A stretch of 64,000 bases of DNA from Tepidibacter mesophilus (GTDB lineage: Bacteria; Bacillota; Clostridia; Peptostreptococcales; Peptostreptococcaceae). A model generated the notes under the pieces. The model made no database searches and had not been told where the DNA came from. It saw nothing but the letters and a program-made list of their open reading frames with translations. The position numbers and the translations under genes are program-made. The DNA is taken from assembly GCF_002724055.1 (NCBI RefSeq), contig NZ_BDQY01000001.1, positions 248,001 to 312,000 on the forward strand, in the 5' to 3' direction. Below, piece after piece: positions 1 through 7,592 of the stretch; the first letter of the stretch is position 1, and each line of letters begins with the position of its first letter.

Positions 1-1055
1 AAGAATACAAAATAAAACGAAATGACACACTTTCAAAAATAGCGAAAAAATTTAATACTACTATAAAATCTATATTAACAGCAAATTCAGATATAAGTTT
101 GAATGAAATAAAAGAAGGAGATATTATTGTAATTCCATATAGTTCCGACATAGTTAATACTAGTATAGACTATACTTATGATGTTTTAGAAAAAGATCTA
201 ACAGATTTAAAAAAGATATACCCTTTCTTAGAGATATCTACCTGCGGAAAAAGCATTCTTGACAAAAAACTATATTCAGTTAAACTAGGAAATGGACCTA
301 ATAAAGTATTTTATAATGCATCTCACCATGCCCTTGAGTGGATAACAACCCCTATTTTAATGAAATTTATAGAAAACTTTTCTAAAGCATATTCTAAAAA
401 CAGAATAATAAGAGGATATAACCCAAAAGATATTTGGGAACAAAGTACGATTTATATAATGCCTATGGTAAACCCAGATGGAGTTGATTTAGTTTTAAAT
501 GGACTTTCAGAAGATAATCCTTATTATTATGATCTGATAAAATGGAATAATGGAAGTACAGATTTTTCTAAAAATTGGAGCGCTAATAATAGAGGTGTTG
601 ATCTTAATCATAATTACGATGCTTCCTGGGAATTATCAAAAGAAGCAGAGAGTATATATGGGATTTATGGTCCTGGGCCTACAAGGTATTCAGGAGAATA
701 TCCTGAGTCGGAGCCAGAATCAAAAGCAGTTGTAGAATTCACTAGAAGTTTAGATCCTAGATTAGTTCTTGCTTACCATTCTCAAGGAAAGGTTATTTAC
801 TGGAATTATATGAACGAAGCTCCACATCAAGCAAAAGATATAGGTAAATCTTTTTCTAAGGTTAGTGGATACATTTTAGATGAACCTTATGGGATTACTT
901 CTTATTCTGGATATAAAGATTGGTTTATTAAAGAATACAAAAGACCAGGATACACTATAGAGGTTGGGAAAGGAACAAATCCACTTCCTATATCTCAATT
1001 TCGTAAAATATACAATGATAACGAAGAACTTTTATTATTAGCATCTATTATATAG
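1..1055 (+). CDS. LysM-M14 gamma-D-glutamyl-meso-diaminopimelate type peptidase (5' partial)
   Basis: The reading frame is open from base 3, so the true start lies before the window. The first ~40 codons read as a LysM peptidoglycan-binding repeat (NDTLSKIAKKF followed by IKEGDIIVIP), and an internal TTG at 99 is therefore not the start. The rest is an M14 zinc carboxypeptidase fold. Visible landmarks are a zinc His-X-X-Glu in HHALEW, the DLNHNYDASW motif, a downstream zinc His in LAYHSQGK, and a catalytic Glu in YTIEVGKG. LysM plus M14 is the architecture of the ENP1/YqgT-like endopeptidases that cut the gamma-D-Glu to meso-DAP bond in cell-wall stem peptides, so an envelope or spore-wall role is likely. 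The gene ends with TAG inside the first of two 29-bp direct repeats. Confidence 0.85.
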   Translation, partial: EYKIKRNDTLSKIAKKFNTTIKSILTANSDISLNEIKEGDIIVIPYSSDIVNTSIDYTYDVLEKDLTDLKKIYPFLEISTCGKSILDKKLYSVKLGNGPNKVFYNASHHALEWITTPILMKFIENFSKAYSKNRIIRGYNPKDIWEQSTIYIMPMVNPDGVDLVLNGLSEDNPYYYDLIKWNNGSTDFSKNWSANNRGVDLNHNYDASWELSKEAESIYGIYGPGPTRYSGEYPESEPESKAVVEFTRSLDPRLVLAYHSQGKVIYWNYMNEAPHQAKDIGKSFSKVSGYILDEPYGITSYSGYKDWFIKEYKRPGYTIEVGKGTNPLPISQFRKIYNDNEELLLLASII

Positions 1056-1215
1056 TTTCTTACTAAATATAAAAAATTCGTTTTATGCTAACGCATAGCT
1101 CATGTCGCCAACGAGTCCTAACGGGCTCCGTTGCTCAAAATAGTTGATGCTTTCGCTTATCTATCAATATTATGTGCAAATTAAAAATTATATAGTTTCT
1201 TACTAAATATAAAAA
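1047..1215. repeat. 29-bp direct repeat flanking a GC-richer palindromic insert
   Basis: An identical 29-bp stretch lies at 1047-1075 and 1187-1215. A shorter echo, TTTTATGC, follows each copy. Between them is a 111-bp segment that is visibly richer in G and C than its surroundings. It contains an imperfect palindrome centred on CAACGAGTCCTAACGGGCTC and bounded by GCAT...ATGC. The second copy carries the weak SD and start of recX, and the first carries the stop of the peptidase gene. The structure looks like a small insertion with a long target duplication, or an aberrant tandem duplication. No transposase is present. Confidence 0.6.
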
Positions 1216-1225
1216 GGATGATTTT

Positions 1226-1858
1226 ATGCCAAAAATAACAAAAATAGAAGAACAAAAGAATACAGATAGAGTAAATCTGTATGTAGATGATGAGTTTTTT
1301 ATGGGCTTGTATAAGGATTTAGTATACACCTTAAAATTAAAAAAAGGGAATGAGATAGATAAAGACTCTATTGAAAAAATAATAGATGATGAGATGTATT
1401 TAAAAGCCAAGAATAAAGCTTTAAGTATACTCTCTAGATCGTCACAATCACAAAATAATATAATATATAAACTCTCAAAAAATGAATTCGATGAAAAAAC
1501 CATAGAGAGGGTTCTAGATTTTTTGAAAAAATACAAATTTATAGATGATGAAAATCTAGCTAAGAGCATAGTAAAAGATAAACTTAATATAAATAAATAT
1601 GGTAAAAACAAAATCAAACAAACTTTATATTCTAAAGGAATTGATAGTCTAACAATAAATACTGCAATTGAATGCGAGATAGACGACGAAAAAGAATTTG
1701 AAAACGCACTTTACCTGGGAAATAAAAAATATCAAAAAATAAAGAATGAAGATAAAAATAAAATATACCAAAAATTGTCTAACCATCTCACTTATAAGGG
1801 CTTCGGGTATGATATCGTTAGAAAGGTAGTAAACAAAATCATGAATACTGAATTTTAA
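1226..1858 (+). CDS. recX: Regulatory protein RecX
   Basis: The 210-residue product is an all-alpha, Lys/Glu-rich protein with the RecX pattern: three-helix repeats containing ALSILSRSSQSQNNI, the motif F.KKYKFIDDENLAKS, and a KYGKNKIKQTLYSKGI stretch. Length matches Firmicute RecX. RecX binds RecA filaments and limits recombinase activity. The ATG at 1226 follows a modest SD (AAAGGATG). The gene stands alone on the plus strand, facing the yhbY-obg operon across a shared bidirectional terminator. The upstream direct-repeat insert probably changed its promoter region. Confidence 0.9.
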   Translation: MPKITKIEEQKNTDRVNLYVDDEFFMGLYKDLVYTLKLKKGNEIDKDSIEKIIDDEMYLKAKNKALSILSRSSQSQNNIIYKLSKNEFDEKTIERVLDFLKKYKFIDDENLAKSIVKDKLNINKYGKNKIKQTLYSKGIDSLTINTAIECEIDDEKEFENALYLGNKKYQKIKNEDKNKIYQKLSNHLTYKGFGYDIVRKVVNKIMNTEF

Positions 1859-1862
1859 GTAT

Positions 1863-1905
1863 AATAATACCCGTATTAATTTTAGTTAATACGGGTATTA
1901 TTTAT
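1863..1905. terminator. Bidirectional rho-independent terminator between recX and yhbY
   Basis: A 17-bp perfect inverted repeat (arms 1863-1879 and 1886-1902, core ATACCCGTATTAA) with a six-base loop is flanked by A/T runs on both sides. It sits between convergent recX (+) and yhbY (-). Confidence 0.85.
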
Positions 1906-1914
1906 AGAATCCCA

Positions 1915-2208
1915 TTATTTAGGTAAATCTATTTTAGGATTTTCAATATTCTTCTTATATATGGTGAATTTTGATCCTATAGCTTGAACAAACTCTCCTC
2001 TTACTGCTTCTGCTACTGCATTTGCAGTTTCCTTTGTATCAAGTCCACTATTTTCAAGCACTGTAACTTTGACTATTTCTCTAGCTTCAAGTGCATCTTC
2101 TAATTGACTTAAAAACGATTCTGTAACGCCATCCTTGCCTATTTGAGTTATAGACTTTGTTTTATTTGCCATAGCCTTTAAATGTGATCTTTGTTTTCCG
2201 TTTAACAT
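1915..2208 (-). CDS. yhbY: YhbY-like RNA-binding protein (CRM domain)
   Basis: This is a small CRM/KH-like RNA-binding protein associated with ribosome assembly. The sequence has the family start LNGKQRSHLKAMAN, the motif QIGKDGVTESFLSQLEDAL, and a GxxF-type loop (QAIGSKFTIYKK). The ATG at 2208 (97 residues) is chosen because an SD GGAGG lies five bases upstream; reading on to 2238 would place that SD inside the gene. It starts 13 bases after the obg stop, so it is the last gene of the obg operon. This fits a joint role in 50S maturation. Confidence 0.88.
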   Translation of the reverse strand: MLNGKQRSHLKAMANKTKSITQIGKDGVTESFLSQLEDALEAREIVKVTVLENSGLDTKETANAVAEAVRGEFVQAIGSKFTIYKKNIENPKIDLPK

Positions 2209-2221
2209 AACATCCTCCATC

Positions 2222-3499
2222 CTACTCGTAGTATTCAAATTCTAAATCATATAATCTTACTGTATCTCCATCTTGAGCACCCATATTCTTTAACCTTTGG
2301 AATACACCTTTTTTCTCCATTATTTTTTGGAAATATTGTACAGATTCCATATCTTCAAAGTTAACAGAATATAAAAGTCTTTGAAGAGACTTTCCTTGTA
2401 TTACAAAAACTCCATCTTCATTAGTTATATCTATTTCTTCTTTCTTAGGTTTTACATCTTCTTCTTTTAACATTTCCTCTTCCGATACCAGTTCTATATC
2501 TTCTGTCTTTTTTACAATAGTTCCAGCATAGTTTATTACCTCATCTATACCTTCTCTTGTAGCAGCAGACATAGCAAATACCTTGTATCCTCTTTTTTCA
2601 ATTTCTTCTTTGAATTTTTCATAATTTTCTCTAGCTTCAGGTATGTCAATTTTATTTGCAACTACTATTTGAGATCTAGTAGTTAATTTATCATTGTATA
2701 GTTTTAATTCTTCATTTATCTTATTAAAATCATCTATAGGATCTCTACCTTCTATTCCAGATACATCTACTATATGAATAAGTACCTTAGTTCTTTCAAC
2801 GTGTCTTAAAAATGCATGACCAAGACCGACTCCTTCATGTGCTCCCTCTATAAGTCCAGGTATATCTGCAAGAACAAAAGAATCTCCAAATTTAGTTTCA
2901 ACTACTCCTAAATTAGGCTTTATAGTAGTAAAATGATAGTTTGCAATTTTGGGTTTAGCCTTTGTAACAACAGATAAGAATGTTGATTTACCTACATTAG
3001 GAAATCCAACCAACCCAACGTCAGCTATCATCTTAAGCTCTAATATAACCCATCTTTCTTGAGCTTCTTTCCCAGCTTCTGCAAAACTTGGAGCTTGTCT
3101 TATAGCTGTTGTAAAGTGTGTATTCCCTCTTCCTCCAGCTCCACCTTTAGCAACTATAGCACGGTCTCCATGCTTTCTTAAATCTGCTATTATAAGATTT
3201 GTTTCCTCATCTCTTATCAAAGTTCCTGGAGGAACTTTAAGAACTAAATCTTCTACAGACTTACCATGCATTTTTTTCTTTTTTCCATCTTCTCCATTTT
3301 CAGCGTTATACTTTGTCTTGTATCTAAAGTCCATTAATGTTCTCAATCCTTCATCGACTTCAAATACAACATTACCTCCGTTACCACCGTCTCCTCCAGC
3401 AGGTCCTCCAGCAGGAACGTATTTTTCTTTTCTAAAAGCTACTGCTCCATTTCCACCTTTTCCAGATCTAACGAATATCCTAGCCTTATCTATAAACAT
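2222..3499 (-). CDS. obgE: GTPase Obg/CgtA
   Basis: Obg is an essential ribosome-associated GTPase acting in late 50S assembly and stress or sporulation signalling. The N-terminal glycine-rich Obg fold is clear (RSGKGGNGAVAFRKEKYVP, then GGDGGNGG repeats). The G domain has G1 GFPNVGKS, switch TTIKPNLG, G3 DIPGLIEGAH and G4 NKID. A C-terminal OCT domain (about residues 345-425) follows a Glu/Lys-rich linker. The ATG at 3499 is preferred over a GTG at 3508 because AAGGG is spaced eight bases before it. The gene sits between spo0B-like and yhbY, the classic Firmicute order. Confidence 0.96.
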   Translation of the reverse strand: MFIDKARIFVRSGKGGNGAVAFRKEKYVPAGGPAGGDGGNGGNVVFEVDEGLRTLMDFRYKTKYNAENGEDGKKKKMHGKSVEDLVLKVPPGTLIRDEETNLIIADLRKHGDRAIVAKGGAGGRGNTHFTTAIRQAPSFAEAGKEAQERWVILELKMIADVGLVGFPNVGKSTFLSVVTKAKPKIANYHFTTIKPNLGVVETKFGDSFVLADIPGLIEGAHEGVGLGHAFLRHVERTKVLIHIVDVSGIEGRDPIDDFNKINEELKLYNDKLTTRSQIVVANKIDIPEARENYEKFKEEIEKRGYKVFAMSAATREGIDEVINYAGTIVKKTEDIELVSEEEMLKEEDVKPKKEEIDITNEDGVFVIQGKSLQRLLYSVNFEDMESVQYFQKIMEKKGVFQRLKNMGAQDGDTVRLYDLEFEYYE

Positions 3500-3511
3500 T
3501 CTTATCACCCT

Positions 3512-4066
3512 TTATTCAAGCTCAATTTCATATATCAAATAACCTTCTTCAATAATAACTGCTGTAAAATCTGAATTGAGCTCTTTTTTTATACTTTCAA
3601 TGTCTTTTAAACACCCAAGAGCGACTTTCAATATGAAACACTCTGATGTTTCTTCAATATAAATTATATATTCTTCAAATTCATTATTATTATTCATATA
3701 ATCAAATATTATATCTAATGCTTTTTCCATGCATACTAAGCTTTTTGATACTTCTTTATTTTTAAAATCTTCTCTTCTAGCATTAGTATATATATCAAAA
3801 TCTATATTAACACCTTGCTTTCGGCATTGATTTAGTTTTTTTTCAAGTATTAAATATAAGCCTATACAACTTATATTAGAAATTTTAGAATTTATAGATG
3901 CTTCAGTTCTAACTTTGTTTATATATTCAACAGCTTCATCTATTTTATTAAGCTTTATGTATCCAAATATTATTTGTATTTCATTCAAAAAATCATGTCT
4001 TTGCTGTTTTAATAAATCATCTATTAAATTCCAGTATTTTAAATCCAAATCATTAATTTTTTCCAA
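3512..4066 (-). CDS. Spo0B-like protein (sporulation initiation phosphotransferase B alpha-helical domain)
   Basis: The N-terminus has the Spo0B H-box helix, LKQQRHDFLNEIQ, with the candidate phospho-accepting His24. The helical hairpin continues through IFGYIKLNKIDEAVEYI. The C-terminal half is a weakly conserved degenerate ATPase-like domain. In Bacillus, Spo0B passes phosphate from Spo0F to Spo0A. Clostridia generally lack Spo0F, so the exact role here is uncertain even though the gene keeps its position before obg. The start is a TTG with a strong SD (GGAGGG) seven bases upstream. The family call is good; phosphotransferase function is inferred. Confidence 0.75.
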   Translation of the reverse strand: MEKINDLDLKYWNLIDDLLKQQRHDFLNEIQIIFGYIKLNKIDEAVEYINKVRTEASINSKISNISCIGLYLILEKKLNQCRKQGVNIDFDIYTNARREDFKNKEVSKSLVCMEKALDIIFDYMNNNNEFEEYIIYIEETSECFILKVALGCLKDIESIKKELNSDFTAVIIEEGYLIYEIELE

Positions 4067-4373
4067 AAAAAGCCCTCCTAATATTAACTTATATTTATCT
4101 TATTCTACTAATTGAAAGGGCAATCCTCTTTTAAATTTTTTATTCATTATAAAGCAATTTTTATCTTACACTTTACAGCATCGATTCTTTTGAAATTTAT
4201 TACTAAAACTATATCTATATTTTTAAAAACATATAATTTGTTATTTAAAAGATAGTAATTTCCTATTCATTATAAAGTAACCTTTATCCAATATATAAAG
4301 TATATTACTTTGAAATCCACGCAGAAATTGCTTACTAAATTTGGAATTTCGCAATTTCCTATTCATTATAAAA
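4067..4373. other. AT-rich intergenic region with three short direct repeats
   Basis: No gene is seen between spo0B-like and the rpmA terminator. The motif TATTCATTATAAA (or one base different) recurs near 4141, 4264 and 4360. Read on the minus strand it contains TATAAT, a possible -10 box, but no well-placed -35 was found for any copy. One copy may be the promoter of the spo0B-obg-yhbY operon. Confidence 0.4.
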
Positions 4374-4400
4374 AGGAGTGTTTAAAAACACTCCTTCTTA
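4374..4400 (-). terminator. Terminator of the rplU-prp-rpmA operon
   Basis: On the minus strand a hairpin GGAGTG-loop-CACTCC lies directly after the rpmA stop and is followed by TTTTTA. Confidence 0.85.
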
Positions 4401-4401
4401 A

Positions 4402-4695
4402 TTATTCAGCAGCAGCAACTGGATATATGCTAACTTGCTTTCTTTTTTTGTCTTTTCTTTCGAACTTAACTACACCATCAACCTTGGCAAATAATGTATC
4501 GTCTCCGCCTCTTCCTACATTAGTTCCTGGGTGAATTTTAGTTCCTCTTTGTCTAACTATTATACTTCCAGCAGTAACAACTTGTCCGTCATATCTCTTA
4601 ACGCCAAGTCTTTTTGATATAGAGTCACGTCCATTCTTAGAAGAACCAACTCCTTTTTTGCTGGCAAATAACTGAAGGTTCATTTTTAACATCAT
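4402..4695 (-). CDS. rpmA: 50S ribosomal protein L27
   Basis: L27 sits at the peptidyl-transferase centre. The 97-residue sequence contains the hallmark [29 protein letters not shown] and [12 protein letters not shown]. It carries the Firmicute N-terminal extension [10 protein letters not shown], which is removed before the SKKG motif by the Prp protease encoded just upstream. The ATG at 4695 has the SD GGAGG seven bases before it. The gene is the last of rplU-prp-rpmA and is followed by a strong terminator. Confidence 0.97.
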   Translation of the reverse strand: MMLKMNLQLFASKKGVGSSKNGRDSISKRLGVKRYDGQVVTAGSIIVRQRGTKIHPGTNVGRGGDDTLFAKVDGVVKFERKDKKRKQVSIYPVAAAE

Positions 4696-4697
4696 AA

Positions 4698-5030
4698 TTA
4701 CACCTCCTCTTCTTTAATTTTTATATAAGAAGAGTATTCTTCTTTTATATTTTTAAGTCCTAATACCATAGTCTCAAGTATAGGATTAATTATGTTTCTT
4801 TTATCACTTGAAATATCAAAAGGTATTTTACATTGAAGTTTCCCATCACTGATTTTATACTCCGATTCTACTTTCGCATACTCGTGTATCCCTATCAGTA
4901 CTGTTTGAGTCAATACCGAAACTGCTGCGCAGACAATATCTTGTCCGTGTTGCGAGAACCCAGCATGACCTCTTACATCAAATTCAACTATATCACTTTC
5001 GAAATTTCTTCTTATCACAATTTTAATCAT
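4698..5030 (-). CDS. prp: Ribosomal-processing cysteine protease Prp
   Basis: Prp (YsxB) cleaves the L27 N-terminal extension, a step essential in Firmicutes that carry the extension. The catalytic pair is visible: His in [11 protein letters not shown] and Cys in [13 protein letters not shown]. The 110-residue length matches the family. It lies between rplU (four-base gap) and rpmA (two-base gap). Its SD is weak, so translation is probably coupled to rplU. The substrate rpmA retains the cleavable extension, which supports the call. Confidence 0.93.
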   Translation of the reverse strand: MIKIVIRRNFESDIVEFDVRGHAGFSQHGQDIVCAAVSVLTQTVLIGIHEYAKVESEYKISDGKLQCKIPFDISSDKRNIINPILETMVLGLKNIKEEYSSYIKIKEEEV

Positions 5031-5034
5031 AGAA

Positions 5035-5346
5035 TTAAGCGTTTATCTTTTCTATAACTAATTTAGTGAAAGGTTGACGATGTCCTTGCTTTCTTCTGTA
5101 GTCTTTCTTAGGCTTGTATTTGAAAACTATAACTTTTTTAGCTTTTCCTTGCTCTAAAACTTTAGCCTCAACTTTAGCTCCATCAACTACTGGATTTCCT
5201 ACTACAAGATTTCCGTCTTTAGAACAAACTAATACCTTGTCTAAAGTAACAACATCTCCTGCATTAGCTTCTAATTTCTCAACGAATATTACGTCTCCTT
5301 CAGAAACTCTGTATTGTTTTCCACCTGTTTCTACTATTGCGTACAT
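5035..5346 (-). CDS. rplU: 50S ribosomal protein L21
   Basis: The 103-residue L21 starts [14 protein letters not shown] and ends with the typical basic block [17 protein letters not shown]. The ATG at 5346 is used because GAGGAGG lies nine bases upstream; a longer TTG reading from 5364 would include the SD. It is the first gene of rplU-prp-rpmA. A consensus promoter and a structured L21 leader precede it, so autogenous control by ribosomal protein is likely. Confidence 0.97.
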   Translation of the reverse strand: MYAIVETGGKQYRVSEGDVIFVEKLEANAGDVVTLDKVLVCSKDGNLVVGNPVVDGAKVEAKVLEQGKAKKVIVFKYKPKKDYRRKQGHRQPFTKLVIEKINA

Positions 5347-5436
5347 TATGTTACACCTCCTCAAACCAGTCTCGCCAATTCTAGGTACCTAATTAGGATT
5401 TTGTAACCCGGATTGTGCGGCTACTTACTACAGATA
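5347..5436 (-). ncRNA. Probable ribosomal protein L21 leader
   Basis: About 85 nt of 5' leader lie between the predicted transcription start and the rplU SD. The region has unusually mixed composition and short complementary blocks (GTAGCC...GGGTTAC, and the palindrome CCTAATTAGG followed by GGTACC). This matches the position and size of the Firmicute L21 leader family, an autoregulatory RNA. The family assignment is from position and general look, not from a covariance-model score. Confidence 0.6.
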
Positions 5437-5439
5437 TAA

Positions 5440-5468
5440 ATATTATCAAAGTTTTCATTTGTTGTCAA
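5440..5468 (-). promoter_or_regulatory. Sigma-A promoter of rplU-prp-rpmA
   Basis: The -35 TTGACA (5468-5463) and -10 TAATAT (5445-5440) are separated by exactly 17 bp on the minus strand. The promoter lies in the short gap after rng, so the ribosomal protein operon can be expressed apart from the upstream genes. Confidence 0.85.
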
Positions 5469-5481
5469 GAAAATTTTTACT

Positions 5482-6882
5482 TTAATATGTAGTTATTATA
5501 TCGTTTGGATTCAAATCCTTATCCTTTGCAAATTCAATGTTAATATTATAGTATTTAGATATTTCTTTTATATGTTTAAAGTCATCTTCTTTTACTATAT
5601 CAAATATATATTCTGAAGATTTAAATAAAACATTTTCAAGATTTGTGTGATTTTTAATTCTTATTATTTCCTTTTCTATATCGCTTAATATTTTATTTTT
5701 AGACTTTAAGTGCCCTTGCCCACTACAATAAATACATTCTGATTCAAAGTACTTATCTAATGTGTTGTTAGATTTTTTTCTAACAACCTCTACAAGACCT
5801 AAGTTTGTCATTCCTAAAACTTGTGATCTTGTTTTATCTTGGTTTAAGTTAATTTGGAGTTTTTTTAGGATCTGCTGTTTATAACTATCTTTTCTCATAT
5901 CTATAAAATCTATAATTATAATTCCAGCTATATTTCTAAGCCTTATTTGTCTAGCTATCTCTTTACATGCTTCTAAATTAGTTTTAAATACAGTTTCATC
6001 AAGCCCTAATTTGCCTGTAAATTTACCTGTATTAACATCAATAACAGTCATAGCCTCTGTTTTATCTATTATTATATAAGCTCCGTTTTTTAGCCAAACC
6101 TTCCTATTTAAAGCAGTTTTTAAGTCTTTCTTTATTTTGTAATAATCGAATAAATCAAGTCCACTATCAAAGTATTCAACCTTATTTTTAAAAGATTTAT
6201 CTATTTTAGTTAAAACACCAACTACTTTTTCATATTCTTGTTTATTATTTACAACTATTTTTTCAAAGTCTGGTGTGAAAATATCTCTTATAACCTTTAA
6301 TGTTAAATCCAAATCTTTATACAGAAGCTTTGATCCCATACCTAGTTTGTTATATTTTTGAATTTCATCCCAAGTTTTCAATGCTTCATTTAAATCATTT
6401 TCGAAGTCTATTTTTTGCTTGTCTGTAGCTTCAGTTCTTATTATAACTCCCATATTTTTAGTATCTATTTCTTCTATTATAGATTTAATTCTTTGTATTT
6501 CTTCTTTGTCTTTTATCTTGTTTGATATAGCTATATCATCTCTTGTAGGCATTAATACTAAATATCTACCAGGTATACTTATTTCTTGAGTTATTTTTGG
6601 ACCTTTGTTGCCTATTGCTTCTTTGTTAACTTGAACAAGTACTTCTTGTCCTGTTTTTATACTATGACCTTTAGAAAGCTTTAAATAAGCATTTTTATCA
6701 ATGCCTATATCTACAAATGCAGCTTCCATTCCAAGAAGAACATTTTTTACTATTCCTCTATATATATTTCCTTGTAGTTTTTCATCCATTTTATCTTGGA
6801 TAAATAAATCTACTAGATTATTATCCTCAACATAAGCAACCCTAGATTGATATAAACCAACATCTACTAATAAACTCTTCAT
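5482..6882 (-). CDS. rng: Ribonuclease E/G family protein
   Basis: This is an endoribonuclease of the RNase G/E family acting in RNA processing and decay. The 466 residues show an S1 domain (about 35-100, with GNIYRGIVKNVLLGMEAAFV), catalytic Mg-binding Asp residues in DVNTGK (282-287) and DFIDM (325-329), and a zinc-link CIYC (Cys383, Cys386) before SGQGHLKS. It is short, lacking the long degradosome-scaffold tail of RNase E, so it is the G type. It follows the DUF2344 gene by 11 bases on the same transcript. Confidence 0.93.
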   Translation of the reverse strand: MKSLLVDVGLYQSRVAYVEDNNLVDLFIQDKMDEKLQGNIYRGIVKNVLLGMEAAFVDIGIDKNAYLKLSKGHSIKTGQEVLVQVNKEAIGNKGPKITQEISIPGRYLVLMPTRDDIAISNKIKDKEEIQRIKSIIEEIDTKNMGVIIRTEATDKQKIDFENDLNEALKTWDEIQKYNKLGMGSKLLYKDLDLTLKVIRDIFTPDFEKIVVNNKQEYEKVVGVLTKIDKSFKNKVEYFDSGLDLFDYYKIKKDLKTALNRKVWLKNGAYIIIDKTEAMTVIDVNTGKFTGKLGLDETVFKTNLEACKEIARQIRLRNIAGIIIIDFIDMRKDSYKQQILKKLQINLNQDKTRSQVLGMTNLGLVEVVRKKSNNTLDKYFESECIYCSGQGHLKSKNKILSDIEKEIIRIKNHTNLENVLFKSSEYIFDIVKEDDFKHIKEISKYYNINIEFAKDKDLNPNDIITTY

Positions 6883-6893
6883 TAAATCACTTC

Positions 6894-7592
6894 CTACATA
6901 GGTACTAAAAATTTATTATTATCTTCTATATACAAATCATTTCTAGTTATTTTAAGATTTTCAATATCTATACCTATATTAGCAAATCCGTTTAACTTAT
7001 CAACTAATACACTTGGATTTAAGTTCGCACTAGATCCAGTTGCAACTAACATATCTAAAGTAAGTATATTTTCTTCTAAAGATACTACTTTTAATGTTTT
7101 TATCAATGGTCTTATATTTACTTCTTTTAGTTTTCCTTTTTTGTTCTTTTTAATATTTATTATTTCATCAAGCTTCATAAATTCATCAACTTTAGTCTTT
7201 ATAGATTCGATGTCTAAATCTGAATTTATGTTCATACTTATTATATATGAGCCATGGCTTATAGACGAACTCAATGAAGGAGTTATAGTCTTATCTATGA
7301 ACTTTACCTTTTGAATTTTTATGCCATCAGGAAGTGCCTTATTTACCCTAGTCAAGAACTCATCAGCTTCAACTATTTCTTCAAGTTCAACATCAATATA
7401 CTCTCCATAACTTGTAACTCCTAAAGATAAAGCCTGTCCAAATGAAATTTTTGGATGAGGATTAAACCCTTGAGAGTATGCTACATTGATACCAGCTTTT
7501 CGTAAAATTCTTTGAATTAGTCTTTGAAGATCTAGATGAGATATATATACCATGTCTTTTTCTTTAACAAGCTTACATCTTATAACATTCAT
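6894..7592 (-). CDS. DUF2344 / TIGR03936 radical-SAM-linked protein
   Basis: The sequence matches the radical-SAM-linked family: RCKLVKEKDMVYISHLDLQRLIQRILRKAGI, then YSQGFNPHPKISFGQALSLGV. Its function is unknown, but it nearly always follows a TIGR03960 radical SAM gene, and fusions of the two exist. The ATG at 7592 overlaps the radical SAM stop as TAATG, showing translational coupling, and the G-rich SD is eight bases upstream. An ATG six bases earlier would sit too close to the SD. A tRNA or rRNA modification role is often suggested but not established. Confidence 0.85.
   Translation of the reverse strand: MNVIRCKLVKEKDMVYISHLDLQRLIQRILRKAGINVAYSQGFNPHPKISFGQALSLGVTSYGEYIDVELEEIVEADEFLTRVNKALPDGIKIQKVKFIDKTITPSLSSSISHGSYIISMNINSDLDIESIKTKVDEFMKLDEIINIKKNKKGKLKEVNIRPLIKTLKVVSLEENILTLDMLVATGSSANLNPSVLVDKLNGFANIGIDIENLKITRNDLYIEDNNKFLVPM

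Noticed and set aside
1135-1617. 160-codon minus-strand open frame
   Set aside because: It lies over recX on the opposite strand, has hydrophobic low-complexity content typical of an AT-rich shadow, and its SD is absent.
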